Below, piece after piece: positions 23,787 to 32,412 of a stretch of 35,028 bases of DNA; position 1 is the stretch's first letter, and each line of letters starts with the position of its first letter. A model generated the notes under the pieces. That model ran no database searches, was not told the origin of the DNA, and saw nothing but the letters and a program-made list of their open reading frames with translations. This DNA is from an uncultured Bacteroidota bacterium (GTDB taxonomy: Bacteria; Bacteroidota; Bacteroidia; Flavobacteriales; Flavobacteriaceae). The stretch is from NCBI GenBank assembly GCA_902515395.1, contig CABXUL010000016.1, forward strand, positions 1 to 35,028, given 5' to 3'. The translations under genes were made by a program, and so were the position numbers.

Positions 23787-24560
23787 ATGAAACTTCCAAA
23801 AAATAAAAAAGTATATTTTGCCTCTGATAATCATCTTGGTTTAAATGCAGAATTGTCAAGTAAAGAGCGAGAAAAATTTTTTGTAGAATGGTTAGATAAG
23901 GTTAGTAAAGATGCCGCAGCAATTTATCTTTTAGGAGACTTATTTGATTTTTGGTTTGAGTACAAAAAAGTAGTCCCAAAGGGTTTTGTTAGGGTATTAG
24001 GAAAATTAGCTGAATTGACTGATAGGGGAATTCCAGTAACTTTTTTCGTTGGTAATCACGATTTGTGGATGAAAGATTATTTTAAAAAAGAGCTTGGGGT
24101 TACAATACATCATAATCCAATTGATATAAAAATCAATGACACTATTTTTATGATTGGCCATGGTGATGGATTGGGTCCAGGGGATTTAGGTTATAAGCGA
24201 ATGAAAAAAATTTTTAGAAATCGCTTTTTCCAATGGCTTTTTAGTTTAGTTCACCCCGATGTTGGAATACGACTTGGAAACTATTTTTCACAAAAGAATA
24301 AATTGATTTCAGGAGAAGAGGATATTAAGTTTAAGGGAAAGGAAAACGAGTGGCTCGTTGCATATTGTAAAAAAAAATTGGAAGAGAAGCATTATAACTA
24401 TTTTATTTTTGGACACCGACATCTACCACTGCAAATTGATCTAGGTATGAATTCAAATTATATCAACCTAGGTGATTGGATTACACATTTTACATTTGGT
24501 GTTTTTGATGGGAAATCCTTTCTTTTAGAAAAATGGAAAAATCCTATTTCCAATGATTGA
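23787..24560 (+). CDS. UDP-2,3-diacylglucosamine diphosphatase (LpxH-like)
   Basis: This calcineurin-type metallophosphoesterase of 257 residues is expected to hydrolyse UDP-2,3-diacylglucosamine to lipid X in lipid A synthesis at the inner membrane. The metal-site motifs are all there: SDNH (Asp14, His16), LLGDLFDFW, GNHD, GHGDG and GHRH near the C-terminus. FDFWFEY after GD is typical of LpxH rather than general phosphoesterases. The stop codon overlaps the start of hflX by 8 bases. Not all flavobacterial relatives have been tested, so a wider pyrophosphatase role remains possible. Confidence 0.88.
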   Translation: MKLPKNKKVYFASDNHLGLNAELSSKEREKFFVEWLDKVSKDAAAIYLLGDLFDFWFEYKKVVPKGFVRVLGKLAELTDRGIPVTFFVGNHDLWMKDYFKKELGVTIHHNPIDIKINDTIFMIGHGDGLGPGDLGYKRMKKIFRNRFFQWLFSLVHPDVGIRLGNYFSQKNKLISGEEDIKFKGKENEWLVAYCKKKLEEKHYNYFIFGHRHLPLQIDLGMNSNYINLGDWITHFTFGVFDGKSFLLEKWKNPISND

Positions 24561-25764
24561 AGCTAAATCGCTTATTCTTGAAAACACAATTATTATTGGT
24601 ATCATCAGTAGCAAAAAGGAAGAGAACAACTCTAAAGATTACCTTGATGAACTAGCTTTTTTGGCTCATACTGCTGGAGGAAAAGTTCTTAAACGATTTG
24701 TTCAAAAGATGCAAATCAAAAACCCTAAAACTTTTATTGGTTCTGGTAAAATGCAAGAAGTTGAGAAATACGTTAGGGAAAAAGAAGTGACTACCGTTGT
24801 TTTTGATGACGAACTTACTCCTGCACAACAAGGAAACATTGAAAAAATTTTACGTTGTAAAATTCTGGATAGAACCGGATTGATATTAGATATATTTGCC
24901 CAGCGAGCGAAAACTAGTTATGCCCGAACCCAAGTAGAACTCGCTCAATATGAATATTTATTGCCCCGACTTAAAGGCTTGTGGACACATTTGGAGAGAC
25001 AACGTGGTGGGATAGGAATGCGTGGACCTGGAGAAACAGAGATTGAAACTGACCGGCGTATTGTGAGGGACAAAATATCATTACTTAAAAAGAAATTAAA
25101 GGTTGTCGATAAACAAATGGCTACTCAAAGGGGAAATCGTGGTGCACTTGTAAGGGTGGCATTGGTAGGTTATACTAATGTTGGTAAATCTACATTAATG
25201 AATATTATTTCCAAAAGTGATGTTTTTGCTGAAAATAAACTATTTGCTACTCTAGATACTACCGTTCGAAAAGTAGTTATAGGGAATCTTCCTTTTTTAT
25301 TGAGTGATACAGTAGGCTTTATTCGTAAATTACCCACACAGTTGGTAGAGTCTTTTAAAAGCACATTGGATGAGGTTAAAGAAGCAGACCTTTTGCTTCA
25401 TGTAGTTGATATTTCCCACCCAAATTTTGAAGAGCATATTGAATCTGTTAACCAAATTTTAAAAGATATTAAGAGCCTTGATAAGCCTACACTAATCGTA
25501 TTCAATAAAATAGATTTATATGAACCAGACCCTTGGGACGAAACTGATTTAGTTAAAGAGCGAACAAAAAATCATTATTCATTGGAAGAGTGGCAAAAAA
25601 CTTGGATGCACCGAATAAATAAGAGTGCACTATTTATATCTGCTGAAAGTAAAGAAAACTTAGATCTTTTTAGAGAAAGGGTATATAAAGCAACCCGAAA
25701 AATTCATATTACACGTTTTCCTTACAATAACTTTCTTTATCCCGAGCAACAAAAAGAAATTTAA
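24553..25764 (+). CDS. hflX: Ribosome-associated GTPase HflX
   Basis: HflX binds the 50S subunit and splits stalled or stressed ribosomes. The protein has 403 residues. The N-terminal HflX domain includes NPKTFIGSGKMQEV and DDELTPAQQGN. It is followed by the linker signature RGGIGMRGPGETEIETDRR and then the G domain, with P-loop GYTNVGKST at about 206-214, DTVGFIRKLP (G3), and NKID (G4). The ATG lies inside the end of the lpxH-like gene (ATGATTGA), so translation is probably coupled. A structured sequence follows the stop at once. Confidence 0.96.
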   Translation: MIEAKSLILENTIIIGIISSKKEENNSKDYLDELAFLAHTAGGKVLKRFVQKMQIKNPKTFIGSGKMQEVEKYVREKEVTTVVFDDELTPAQQGNIEKILRCKILDRTGLILDIFAQRAKTSYARTQVELAQYEYLLPRLKGLWTHLERQRGGIGMRGPGETEIETDRRIVRDKISLLKKKLKVVDKQMATQRGNRGALVRVALVGYTNVGKSTLMNIISKSDVFAENKLFATLDTTVRKVVIGNLPFLLSDTVGFIRKLPTQLVESFKSTLDEVKEADLLLHVVDISHPNFEEHIESVNQILKDIKSLDKPTLIVFNKIDLYEPDPWDETDLVKERTKNHYSLEEWQKTWMHRINKSALFISAESKENLDLFRERVYKATRKIHITRFPYNNFLYPEQQKEI

Positions 25765-25811
25765 ATCTTTAGTAACTCAACTAACTATTATAGCAGTTGA
25801 TAATTAAAGAT
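25765..25811 (+). terminator. Two-part hairpin right after hflX, possible terminator
   Basis: The outer arms ATCTTTA (25765-25771) and TAAAGAT (25805-25811) and inner arms TCAACT (25777-25782) and AGTTGA (25795-25800) can pair, with an internal loop and a 12-nt apical loop. The T-run comes only about 20 bases later. It is AT-rich and would be a weak or factor-assisted terminator, or an mRNA 3' end structure. Confidence 0.35.
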
Positions 25812-25918
25812 ATTATTGCTTAGTACTTTGTCATTTTTTTAATTTACATTAATTTCGATTTTATAAATTATAACTACTTCGGTGCTAATAAAACCTACAG
25901 GCACAATATTTTTAACCA

Positions 25919-25930
25919 ATTGTTAACAAT
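25919..25930. promoter_or_regulatory. 12-bp palindrome upstream of the moxR-bat operon
   Basis: ATTGTTAACAAT is a perfect palindrome, and with one mismatched pair it extends to CC...GG at 25916-25933. It is 62 bases before the moxR ATG and just upstream of a candidate -7 box, so it could be a regulator-binding site. The rest of the 228-base gap (25765-25992) shows only the hairpin and this promoter region, with no RNA gene. Confidence 0.35.
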
Positions 25931-25949
25931 GGGGCATAAAAAAATTTTT

Positions 25950-25957
25950 CAATTTTG
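25950..25957 (+). promoter_or_regulatory. Near-consensus -7 box for the moxR-bat operon
   Basis: CAATTTTG differs from TAnnTTTG only in its first base. It would give a leader of about 30 nt. No exact box is present in this gap. Confidence 0.25.
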
Positions 25958-25992
25958 CTTTCCCAAAAATAATGTTTTAATCGTTAGAGATA

Positions 25993-27000
25993 ATGGAAAA
26001 TACTATAAATAAGAATGTTAATATTAAAGCAATCAATGAAAAGATTGAAAAGGAAAGTGCCTTTGTCGATCTTTTGACCATGGAAATTAACAAGGTTATT
26101 ATTGGTCAGAAACATATGGTCGAAAGATTGTTGATCGGACTGTTGGGTCAGGGACATATCCTTTTAGAGGGAGTTCCAGGCTTGGCCAAAACTCTCGCTA
26201 TTAATACGCTGAGTCAATCGGTAAAAGGTATTTTTAGTAGGGTGCAGTTCACCCCTGATTTGTTGCCTGCCGATGTTGTAGGTACGATGATCTACAATAT
26301 CAAGGAGAATGATTTCACGATAAAAAAAGGGCCAGTTTTTGCCAACTTTGTGCTAGCTGATGAAATCAACCGTGCCCCGGCCAAAGTACAGTCTGCCTTG
26401 TTGGAAGCCATGCAGGAAAAGCAGGTTACTATTGGTGATTCGACCTTTAAACTCCCCTCGCCTTTTTTGGTAATGGCGACCCAAAATCCTGTGGAGCAAG
26501 AAGGGACCTACCCTTTGCCTGAGGCACAGGTAGATAGATTCATGTTGAAAACTGTGATCGATTACCCCAAGCTTGACGAAGAACAATTAATTATTCGTTC
26601 TAATCTCAATAACATACAGGAAAAAATAAAACCGGTAGTGACAACAAAGCAAATTGAAAAAGCCCAAGCCACTGTTATAGAAATTTACATGGATGAGAAA
26701 ATTGAAAAGTATATTCTCGATTTGATCTTTGCGACCCGATATCCGGAAAAATATAATTTAGCTGAAATTAAGCCCCTGATCAGTTTCGGAGCCTCTCCAC
26801 GGGGAAGTATCAACTTGGCTACTGCAGCAAAGTGCCATGCCTTTCTAAAACACCGTGGTTATGTCATCCCGGAGGATGTCCGGGAGGTAATCTATGACGT
26901 TTTAAGACACCGTATAGGATTGACTTACGAGGCAGAAGCAGAAAACGTTACTAGTGAGGATCTGATCAGCCAAATCATCAATGAAGTAGAGGTACCATAG
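25993..27000 (+). CDS. MoxR-family AAA+ ATPase
   Basis: MoxR ATPases act as chaperones with VWA-domain partners to mature or activate protein complexes. The protein has 335 residues. Walker A GVPGLAKT is at about 60-67 and Walker B LADEINRAP follows. The sensor stretch ATQNPVEQEGTYPLPEAQVDRF has its arginine near the end, and the C-terminal lid contains the family's GASPRGS. It heads the bat operon (37 bases to the DUF58 gene). The usual partner order, with a DUF58 protein and two VWA membrane proteins downstream, is complete here. Confidence 0.95.
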   Translation: MENTINKNVNIKAINEKIEKESAFVDLLTMEINKVIIGQKHMVERLLIGLLGQGHILLEGVPGLAKTLAINTLSQSVKGIFSRVQFTPDLLPADVVGTMIYNIKENDFTIKKGPVFANFVLADEINRAPAKVQSALLEAMQEKQVTIGDSTFKLPSPFLVMATQNPVEQEGTYPLPEAQVDRFMLKTVIDYPKLDEEQLIIRSNLNNIQEKIKPVVTTKQIEKAQATVIEIYMDEKIEKYILDLIFATRYPEKYNLAEIKPLISFGASPRGSINLATAAKCHAFLKHRGYVIPEDVREVIYDVLRHRIGLTYEAEAENVTSEDLISQIINEVEVP

Positions 27001-27037
27001 GAAATAGAATTCTAAATCATTACTAATTTAAGCACCA

Positions 27038-27904
27038 ATGGATACCAAGGAGCTCCTAAAAAAAGTCCGTAAGATTGAAATTAAGACCCGACGGCTTAGC
27101 GATAATATATTCGGTGGGGAGTACCACAGTACCTTCAAAGGAAGAGGGATGACCTTTAGTGAGGTGCGACAATATCAGTATGGAGACGATGTGAGAAGTA
27201 TTGATTGGAATGTTACTGCCCGCTATAACGAACCATATGTAAAGGTTTTTGAGGAAGAAAGAGAGCTGACCCTTATGTTGATGATTGATGTTAGTGGATC
27301 CGAATTATTTGGAACTGAAGGACAATTCAAACGGGAGGAACTTACAGAAATAGCTGCAACGCTTTCTTTTTCTGCTATGCAAAACAATGATAAAGTGGGA
27401 TTAATCCTTTTTTCTGACCAGTTAGAGCTTTTTATACCGCCAAAAAAAGGACGTTCTCATGTTTTACGAATCATCCGAGAACTTTTGGAGTTCGAGCCTA
27501 AGAGTCAAAAAACAAGTATCAGCAATGCTTTAGAATTTTTATCGGGGGTAATGAAAAAGAAAGCTATCGTTTTTTTGATGTCAGATTTTATCGATAGTGA
27601 CTATGAAAAAACTTTAAGGATTGTGGCCAAAAAACACGATTTGACTGGTATTAGAATTTATGACCGCCACGAGGAAAACATCCCTAATTTAGGCTTAGTT
27701 CCCATGCTAGATAACGAAACGGGTCAAACAGCCTATATTAATACTCAGTCAGCAGCAGTTCGGAAGGCTTATGCCCAGCAATATTCCATACAAGTGAAAG
27801 TATTTGAAAACTTGTTCCATAAAAATGGTGCCGGAACTTTACATTGCCGATTGGATCAGAGCTACGTAAAAAAGCTTTTGAATTTTTTTAAATCAAGAGG
27901 GTAA
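27038..27904 (+). CDS. DUF58 domain protein (MoxR-associated VWA-like)
   Basis: This 288-residue soluble protein carries the DUF58 signature RQYQYGDDVRSIDWNVTAR at about 44-62 and a von Willebrand A-like fold. A MIDAS-type DVSGS is at 84-88, and MSDFIDSD could hold a further metal aspartate. It lacks the N-terminal membrane helices found in many DUF58 proteins, as expected for the copy in bat operons. It probably works with MoxR in the cytoplasm. The stop overlaps the next start by one base (TAATG). Confidence 0.92.
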   Translation: MDTKELLKKVRKIEIKTRRLSDNIFGGEYHSTFKGRGMTFSEVRQYQYGDDVRSIDWNVTARYNEPYVKVFEEERELTLMLMIDVSGSELFGTEGQFKREELTEIAATLSFSAMQNNDKVGLILFSDQLELFIPPKKGRSHVLRIIRELLEFEPKSQKTSISNALEFLSGVMKKKAIVFLMSDFIDSDYEKTLRIVAKKHDLTGIRIYDRHEENIPNLGLVPMLDNETGQTAYINTQSAAVRKAYAQQYSIQVKVFENLFHKNGAGTLHCRLDQSYVKKLLNFFKSRG

Positions 27905-29538
27905 TGAAGAGAAGCACCTTGCTGTTTTTTGGATTGATTTTTTTCTTTTGCATAATTAGAGGACAGACCGTTCCAGAATTAAATGTAACTGTTGATACCA
28001 CCAAAATGCGCATCGGCGAACAAATTAACTATACGCTTCAAATAAAAGCCGATTCTACTGCAAACGTTATTTTTCCAGAACAAGCCCTGTTTACTCCATT
28101 TGAAATCCTAGAGGAAAGCCCGATCGATACCTTGAGGGCCCAAAGTAAATTCCTTTTTACCAAGAAATATGCCTTGATTCAATTTGACTCTGGGGCCTAT
28201 TGGTTGCCACCACAAAAAGTCTCGGTTGATGGATTTGCTAAAATCTCTGATTCTCTGCTGATTCAAGTGGCCACTGTGCCAGTAGATACTCTGAAGCAAA
28301 AATTATTTGATATAAAACCCATTGTCCAAGTTGAGCAAAATTTTGATGCTCTTACCCAAAGTCTAATATTTGGACTACTAGTGGTTTTGATTTTAATTGG
28401 GTTAATATATAGTTTCTTTTTTGCAAAAAAGAGGAGGGAACAAAGCAGAAAGAAACTTCCGCCTTTTGATCGCGCTATTGAGGAATTAAAAGCACTAGAA
28501 TCTTTTACTCCTTCTGAGCAGGAGGAGTATAAAAATTATTATTCTCGTCTGACGGATGTGGTGAGACGCTACTTGGAGGAAGAGGCAAAAATTACTGCTT
28601 TGGAGAGTACTACAGATGAGTTGTTACTCAAATTAGAGGCTCTAAAAAAATCTGGAAAACTCGAGCTGGAAAGAGAGACAATCAAGAATCTTAAGTCTGT
28701 TTTACAAACAGCTGATTTGGTAAAATTCGCCCTATCTACTCCTGAATTCGGAACTACTGCAAAAGATAGAATATTGGTACAGGGGGTAGTAGTCGAGACC
28801 AATGAAGCCTTGCCGGAACCAACGCCTGAAGAGATCAGAGAACGAGAGGAATACCAGCAATTATTGGCAACGAAAAGAAGAAAACAACAGTTAAAATGGG
28901 GTTTGGTCTCATTGTTAATTTTAATGGTTATAAGCTTTGGAACAGCTGTTTCAGTTTATGGGTTTTATCCAGTTAGAGATATCCTCCTGGGTTATCCAAC
29001 AATAAAGCTCAAAAATAAAGAATGGATTATCAGTCAATATGGAACTCCTCCAGTAAAAATAGCAACCCCAGAAGTTTTACGCAGAGTTAAAACAGAAATG
29101 GGAGGTGCATTGCGTTTTTCTTCAGGGGACTACGATTCTCCTTTTTACATTGATTTGGTTTTCACCCAAAAACCGCCAAAACAGAAACAGGAAGAAAACC
29201 CAACTGATGATGAGAAAGGCGCTAAAGAAAAAGAGGCTGTACAATTATTAATTAATGAAATAATTAACGATTTCCAATCTCGTGGCGCGGTAAATATACT
29301 TATCAAAGAAGAGGAATTTACCACTTTGTCAGGAATCCCAGCCTTAAAAATTTACGGGACTCTGGACTATCCAAAAAAAGGAAAAGATAAACGGGTGCGT
29401 TGCAATTATATGACCCATTTATTTGATTTTGATCAGAGTGGGATTAATTTGACTTTACTATATGAGAAGGAAGATCGATATGGTCCTGAAATAGAAAAAA
29501 GAGTCATGGACAGCTTTGAATTAATAAAAGAATTGTAA
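27904..29538 (+). CDS. Membrane protein of the bat operon, two helices, unnamed
   Basis: This 544-residue protein has a signal peptide (about 1-20, ending RGQ). An extracytoplasmic beta-rich domain follows, resembling the N-terminal part of BatD proteins (VDTTKMRIGEQINYTLQI). There is a membrane helix at about 152-174, a charged helical cytoplasmic region with PPFDRAIEELKALE and a tail with YYSRLTDVVRRYLEEE (DUF4381-like), a second helix at about 331-355, and a C-terminal domain of about 190 residues outside the membrane that I do not recognise. It lies between the DUF58 gene and batA, 5 bases before the latter. It is probably an accessory part of the Bat complex. The C-terminal domain has no obvious catalytic motif. 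Confidence 0.8.
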   Translation: MKRSTLLFFGLIFFFCIIRGQTVPELNVTVDTTKMRIGEQINYTLQIKADSTANVIFPEQALFTPFEILEESPIDTLRAQSKFLFTKKYALIQFDSGAYWLPPQKVSVDGFAKISDSLLIQVATVPVDTLKQKLFDIKPIVQVEQNFDALTQSLIFGLLVVLILIGLIYSFFFAKKRREQSRKKLPPFDRAIEELKALESFTPSEQEEYKNYYSRLTDVVRRYLEEEAKITALESTTDELLLKLEALKKSGKLELERETIKNLKSVLQTADLVKFALSTPEFGTTAKDRILVQGVVVETNEALPEPTPEEIREREEYQQLLATKRRKQQLKWGLVSLLILMVISFGTAVSVYGFYPVRDILLGYPTIKLKNKEWIISQYGTPPVKIATPEVLRRVKTEMGGALRFSSGDYDSPFYIDLVFTQKPPKQKQEENPTDDEKGAKEKEAVQLLINEIINDFQSRGAVNILIKEEEFTTLSGIPALKIYGTLDYPKKGKDKRVRCNYMTHLFDFDQSGINLTLLYEKEDRYGPEIEKRVMDSFELIKEL

Positions 29539-29543
29539 GAAAA

Positions 29544-30548
29544 GTGTTTGAAGGAGTTTACTTTGCGAATCCCAATTATATGTGGCTTTTTCTGTCGTTT
29601 CCGCTGATAATTGTATGGTACTTTTTAACCTCAAAAAAAGTACAACCTGTTTTAAAAATATCGTCGATTAAAGGTTTTCAGCAAAAATCAAGTTTTCTGG
29701 CTAAGCTCCAACCCTTATTATTTGTTTTGAAGCTACTTTCACTGAGTTTGATAATTCTGGCACTATCTCGCCCTCAAACTATGGATGTCTCAACAAGAAC
29801 TAAAACCAACAAAGGAATAGATATAGTTATGGCGATTGATATATCTTCTAGTATGCTGGCTCAAGATCTGAAACCGAACCGTCTTTCCTCGTTAAAGAGG
29901 GTAGCCTCGTCTTTTATTGATGATCGAATAAGCGACAGAATTGGGTTGGTTATTTATGCAGGAGAAAGTTATACCAAAACACCGATTACCAGTGATAGAG
30001 CGATTGTAAAAAACGCTTTACAAGATATTCGATATGATGGTATAATTGAGGATGGAACTGCTATAGGTATGGGCCTTGCTACCGCAGTGAACAGATTGAA
30101 AGATAGTCGCGCCAAGAGTAAAGTGATCATTTTACTTACTGATGGCGTTAATAACTCTGGCTTTATTGACCCCAAGATAGCTAGTGAACTTGCAGTGGAA
30201 TATCAGATTAAGACTTATACAATTGGACTTGGCAGCAATGGTACGGCTAGAGCTCCAGTGGGAATCTTACCTAATGGAAAGTTTCAATATGGACTGACAA
30301 AAGTTGAAATTGATGAGGCGTTATTAAAAACTATTGCTAGGAATACTGGGGGTCTTTATTTTAGGGCGACTGATAATAAAAAGTTGGAAGAGATTTATAG
30401 TGAAATCAATAAATTAGAAAAAACGGAAGTTGAGGAATTTAAATATTTTAATTACGATGAAAAATTTAGACCCTTGATATTATTGGCTTTGGCTTTAATT
30501 TTAATTGAGTGGTTGGCAAGAAATACCCTATTTAAAAGCTTTATTTGA
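29544..30548 (+). CDS. batA: BatA, VWA-domain membrane protein
   Basis: This 334-residue inner-membrane protein has two N-terminal helices (about 12-30 and 57-75), a VWA domain with MIDAS motif DISSS at 99-103, GTAIG and LTDGVNN further on, and a C-terminal membrane helix. Bat (Bacteroides aerotolerance) proteins form a membrane complex thought to help cells cope with oxygen or envelope stress. The start is GTG at 29544, giving MFEGVYFANP as in relatives. The stop is one base before the batB ATG, so the VWA pair is likely made in equal amounts. Confidence 0.92.
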   Translation: MFEGVYFANPNYMWLFLSFPLIIVWYFLTSKKVQPVLKISSIKGFQQKSSFLAKLQPLLFVLKLLSLSLIILALSRPQTMDVSTRTKTNKGIDIVMAIDISSSMLAQDLKPNRLSSLKRVASSFIDDRISDRIGLVIYAGESYTKTPITSDRAIVKNALQDIRYDGIIEDGTAIGMGLATAVNRLKDSRAKSKVIILLTDGVNNSGFIDPKIASELAVEYQIKTYTIGLGSNGTARAPVGILPNGKFQYGLTKVEIDEALLKTIARNTGGLYFRATDNKKLEEIYSEINKLEKTEVEEFKYFNYDEKFRPLILLALALILIEWLARNTLFKSFI

Positions 30549-30549
30549 A

Positions 30550-31584
30550 ATGTATCAGTTGGACGCACCTTTTTATTTGTACTTCTTTGGCATACTGCCC
30601 ATATTGTGGGTTGGTTATTTGCTGGTTGTAAAATGGAAGATTAGTGCGCAAATGCGTTTTGCCCAACCCTCTTTAATGGAAAAACTAAGTCCAAATCAGT
30701 CTAAATTTAAACCAGCTTTTAAGTTACTCTTATTGACTCTGGGGATTTCACTTTTAATCCTGGGATTGGTAAATCCAAAAATAGGAACTCAGTTAGAAAC
30801 GGTAAAAAGAGAGGGTGTAGATATCGTTTTTGCAATAGATGTCTCTAAGAGTATGTTAGCAGAGGATATAGCTCCCAATCGATTGGAAAAGTCAAAGCGC
30901 CTAGTTTCAGCTATTATCAATCAATTAACGAGTGATCGTATTGGGATAATTGCTTATGCTGCTAAGGCAATTCCCCAATTGCCAATTACTACTGATTATG
31001 GTGCAGCTAAAATGTTTTTACAAGCACTAAATACTGAGATGTTATCTTCTCAAGGGACGGCACTTGATGCTGCTTTGGACTTATCTGGAACTTTTTTTGA
31101 TGATGAAGACCAAACCAATCGGGTATTATTTTTAGTTTCTGATGGAGAGGATCACTCCGATGAGGGAGAATCTGCCGCAAATAGGGCTTCAGAAATGGGG
31201 ATAAGAATTTTTACTTTCGGGGTAGGGTCAGAAGAAGGCGCTCCAATACCGATAAAAAGGAAAGGAGTCGTAGAGTCCTACAAGAAAAACTTGGATGGGG
31301 AAACGGTAATTACAAAAAGAAATTCGGAGATTCTAATGCAAATAGCCAATGCTGCTGAGGGTGAATATATTGATGGCAATGATACACAAGCGGTAGTGGA
31401 TTTTGTAGTGGATACACTTAAGAATATGGATAAAAAAGAATTTGAAGCAAAGAAATTTGTGAGCTATAAAGATCAGTTCCAGGCTTTTCTTTTTGCTGGA
31501 TTCATATTAATTTTGTTAGAGTTATTTCTTTTTGAAACTAAAACGAAATGGGTACAACGTCTTAATTTATTTAACGAAAAATAA
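30550..31584 (+). CDS. batB: BatB, VWA-domain membrane protein
   Basis: This is the second VWA protein of the operon, 344 residues, with the same layout as BatA: two N-terminal helices, MIDAS motif DVSKS at 97-101, LVSDGEDHSDEG (metal Asp), and a C-terminal helix. The frame is open upstream to 30505 inside batA, but the ATG at 30550, one base after the batA stop, gives the normal MYQLDAPFYLYFF start. It presumably forms a heteromer with BatA. The stop overlaps the batC start by one base (TAATG). Confidence 0.92.
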   Translation: MYQLDAPFYLYFFGILPILWVGYLLVVKWKISAQMRFAQPSLMEKLSPNQSKFKPAFKLLLLTLGISLLILGLVNPKIGTQLETVKREGVDIVFAIDVSKSMLAEDIAPNRLEKSKRLVSAIINQLTSDRIGIIAYAAKAIPQLPITTDYGAAKMFLQALNTEMLSSQGTALDAALDLSGTFFDDEDQTNRVLFLVSDGEDHSDEGESAANRASEMGIRIFTFGVGSEEGAPIPIKRKGVVESYKKNLDGETVITKRNSEILMQIANAAEGEYIDGNDTQAVVDFVVDTLKNMDKKEFEAKKFVSYKDQFQAFLFAGFILILLELFLFETKTKWVQRLNLFNEK

Positions 31585-32402
31585 TGGCATCAAGAACTAC
31601 TTTACTGGTTTTATTTCTCTTTGTCATTGGGTCAATTAAGGCACAAGATAGCGAAGTTTCAAACCAAATTTATGAAGGGAATAAACTCTTGGATACGCAG
31701 GTATTTGATGAGGCTGAAATGGCTTTCCGTAAGGCACTATCTAAATCCCCTGAAAGAACAGAGGCGCTATACAACCTTGGTAATACACATTTTAATGAGC
31801 AAGATTATGAGGAGGCGAAGCAACGGTATTTTCAAACTCAAAAATTTGCTGACAATAATTCAAGTAAGCACCATGCATTTCACAATATGGGTAATATATT
31901 TATGAAACAAAAAGATTATGCCAAAGCCGTTGAGACATACAAAAATGCATTGAGAAATAATCCTCAAGACGAGGAAACTCGCTACAACTATGCCGTAGCA
32001 AAGGAATTACTCGAAAAAGAACAGCAACAACAAGATAATCAGGATCAAAATCAAGACAATAAGGATCAGAAAAACCAAGAGGACCAAGATAATCAGGAAA
32101 ACAAAGATCAAGATAAGGAAAGTGATAAAGATCAAGATTCTAAAGAGAACAATGACGATAGTGAAAGAGAGGATAACGAGGACAAAAAGGGTGAAGGGGA
32201 TCAGCAAAAAGATAACCAACCAAAAGAAGAAAATGATAAAAAGCAAAATCAACAGCCGCAAAAACCTAGACAAAAGGAATTATCCCCTGAGCAAGTTAAA
32301 AGCTTGTTAGAGGCAATGAACAAGCAAGAGAAAGAAGTTCAAGATAAAGTCAATGCAGAAAAAGCTCAGGGAACTCCTTTAAGAGGTATAAAGGATTGGT
32401 AA
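31584..32402 (+). CDS. batC: BatC, TPR protein with acidic low-complexity tail
   Basis: This 272-residue exported protein has a signal peptide at about 1-20 (ending IKA-QD) and about three TPR repeats at about 27-140, with NLGNTHFNEQDYEEA and NMGNIFMKQKDYAKA. A low-complexity region of Gln, Asn, Asp, Glu and Lys follows at about 145-231. The conserved C-terminal segment LSPEQVKSLLEAMNKQEKEV and the terminal KDW identify it as BatC. The disordered linker may let the C-terminal segment reach a partner. It is coupled to batB by a one-base overlap and followed by batD after 10 bases. Confidence 0.9.
   Translation: MASRTTLLVLFLFVIGSIKAQDSEVSNQIYEGNKLLDTQVFDEAEMAFRKALSKSPERTEALYNLGNTHFNEQDYEEAKQRYFQTQKFADNNSSKHHAFHNMGNIFMKQKDYAKAVETYKNALRNNPQDEETRYNYAVAKELLEKEQQQQDNQDQNQDNKDQKNQEDQDNQENKDQDKESDKDQDSKENNDDSEREDNEDKKGEGDQQKDNQPKEENDKKQNQQPQKPRQKELSPEQVKSLLEAMNKQEKEVQDKVNAEKAQGTPLRGIKDW
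32016..32276 (+). repeat. Low-complexity coding region (Q/N/D/E/K-rich) in batC
   Basis: Short units such as GATCAA, GATAAT and AAGGAT recur without a fixed period. The encoded 87 residues contain almost no hydrophobic amino acids, so they should be disordered. Copy number may vary between strains by slippage. Confidence 0.8.
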
Positions 32403-32412
32403 AATTCTATCG

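Noticed and set aside
25765-25992. Largest gap searched for a tRNA or small RNA
   Set aside because: Apart from the AT-rich hairpin after hflX and the palindrome there is no cloverleaf, no CCA end and no conserved RNA motif that I can see.
32007-32273. Open frame on the minus strand encoding a very hydrophobic 88-residue polypeptide, like a membrane protein
   Set aside because: It is the complement of the Gln/Asn/Asp/Lys-rich batC linker. Such codons read backwards as Leu, Ile, Val and Phe. There is no promoter, and batC on the other strand is well supported.
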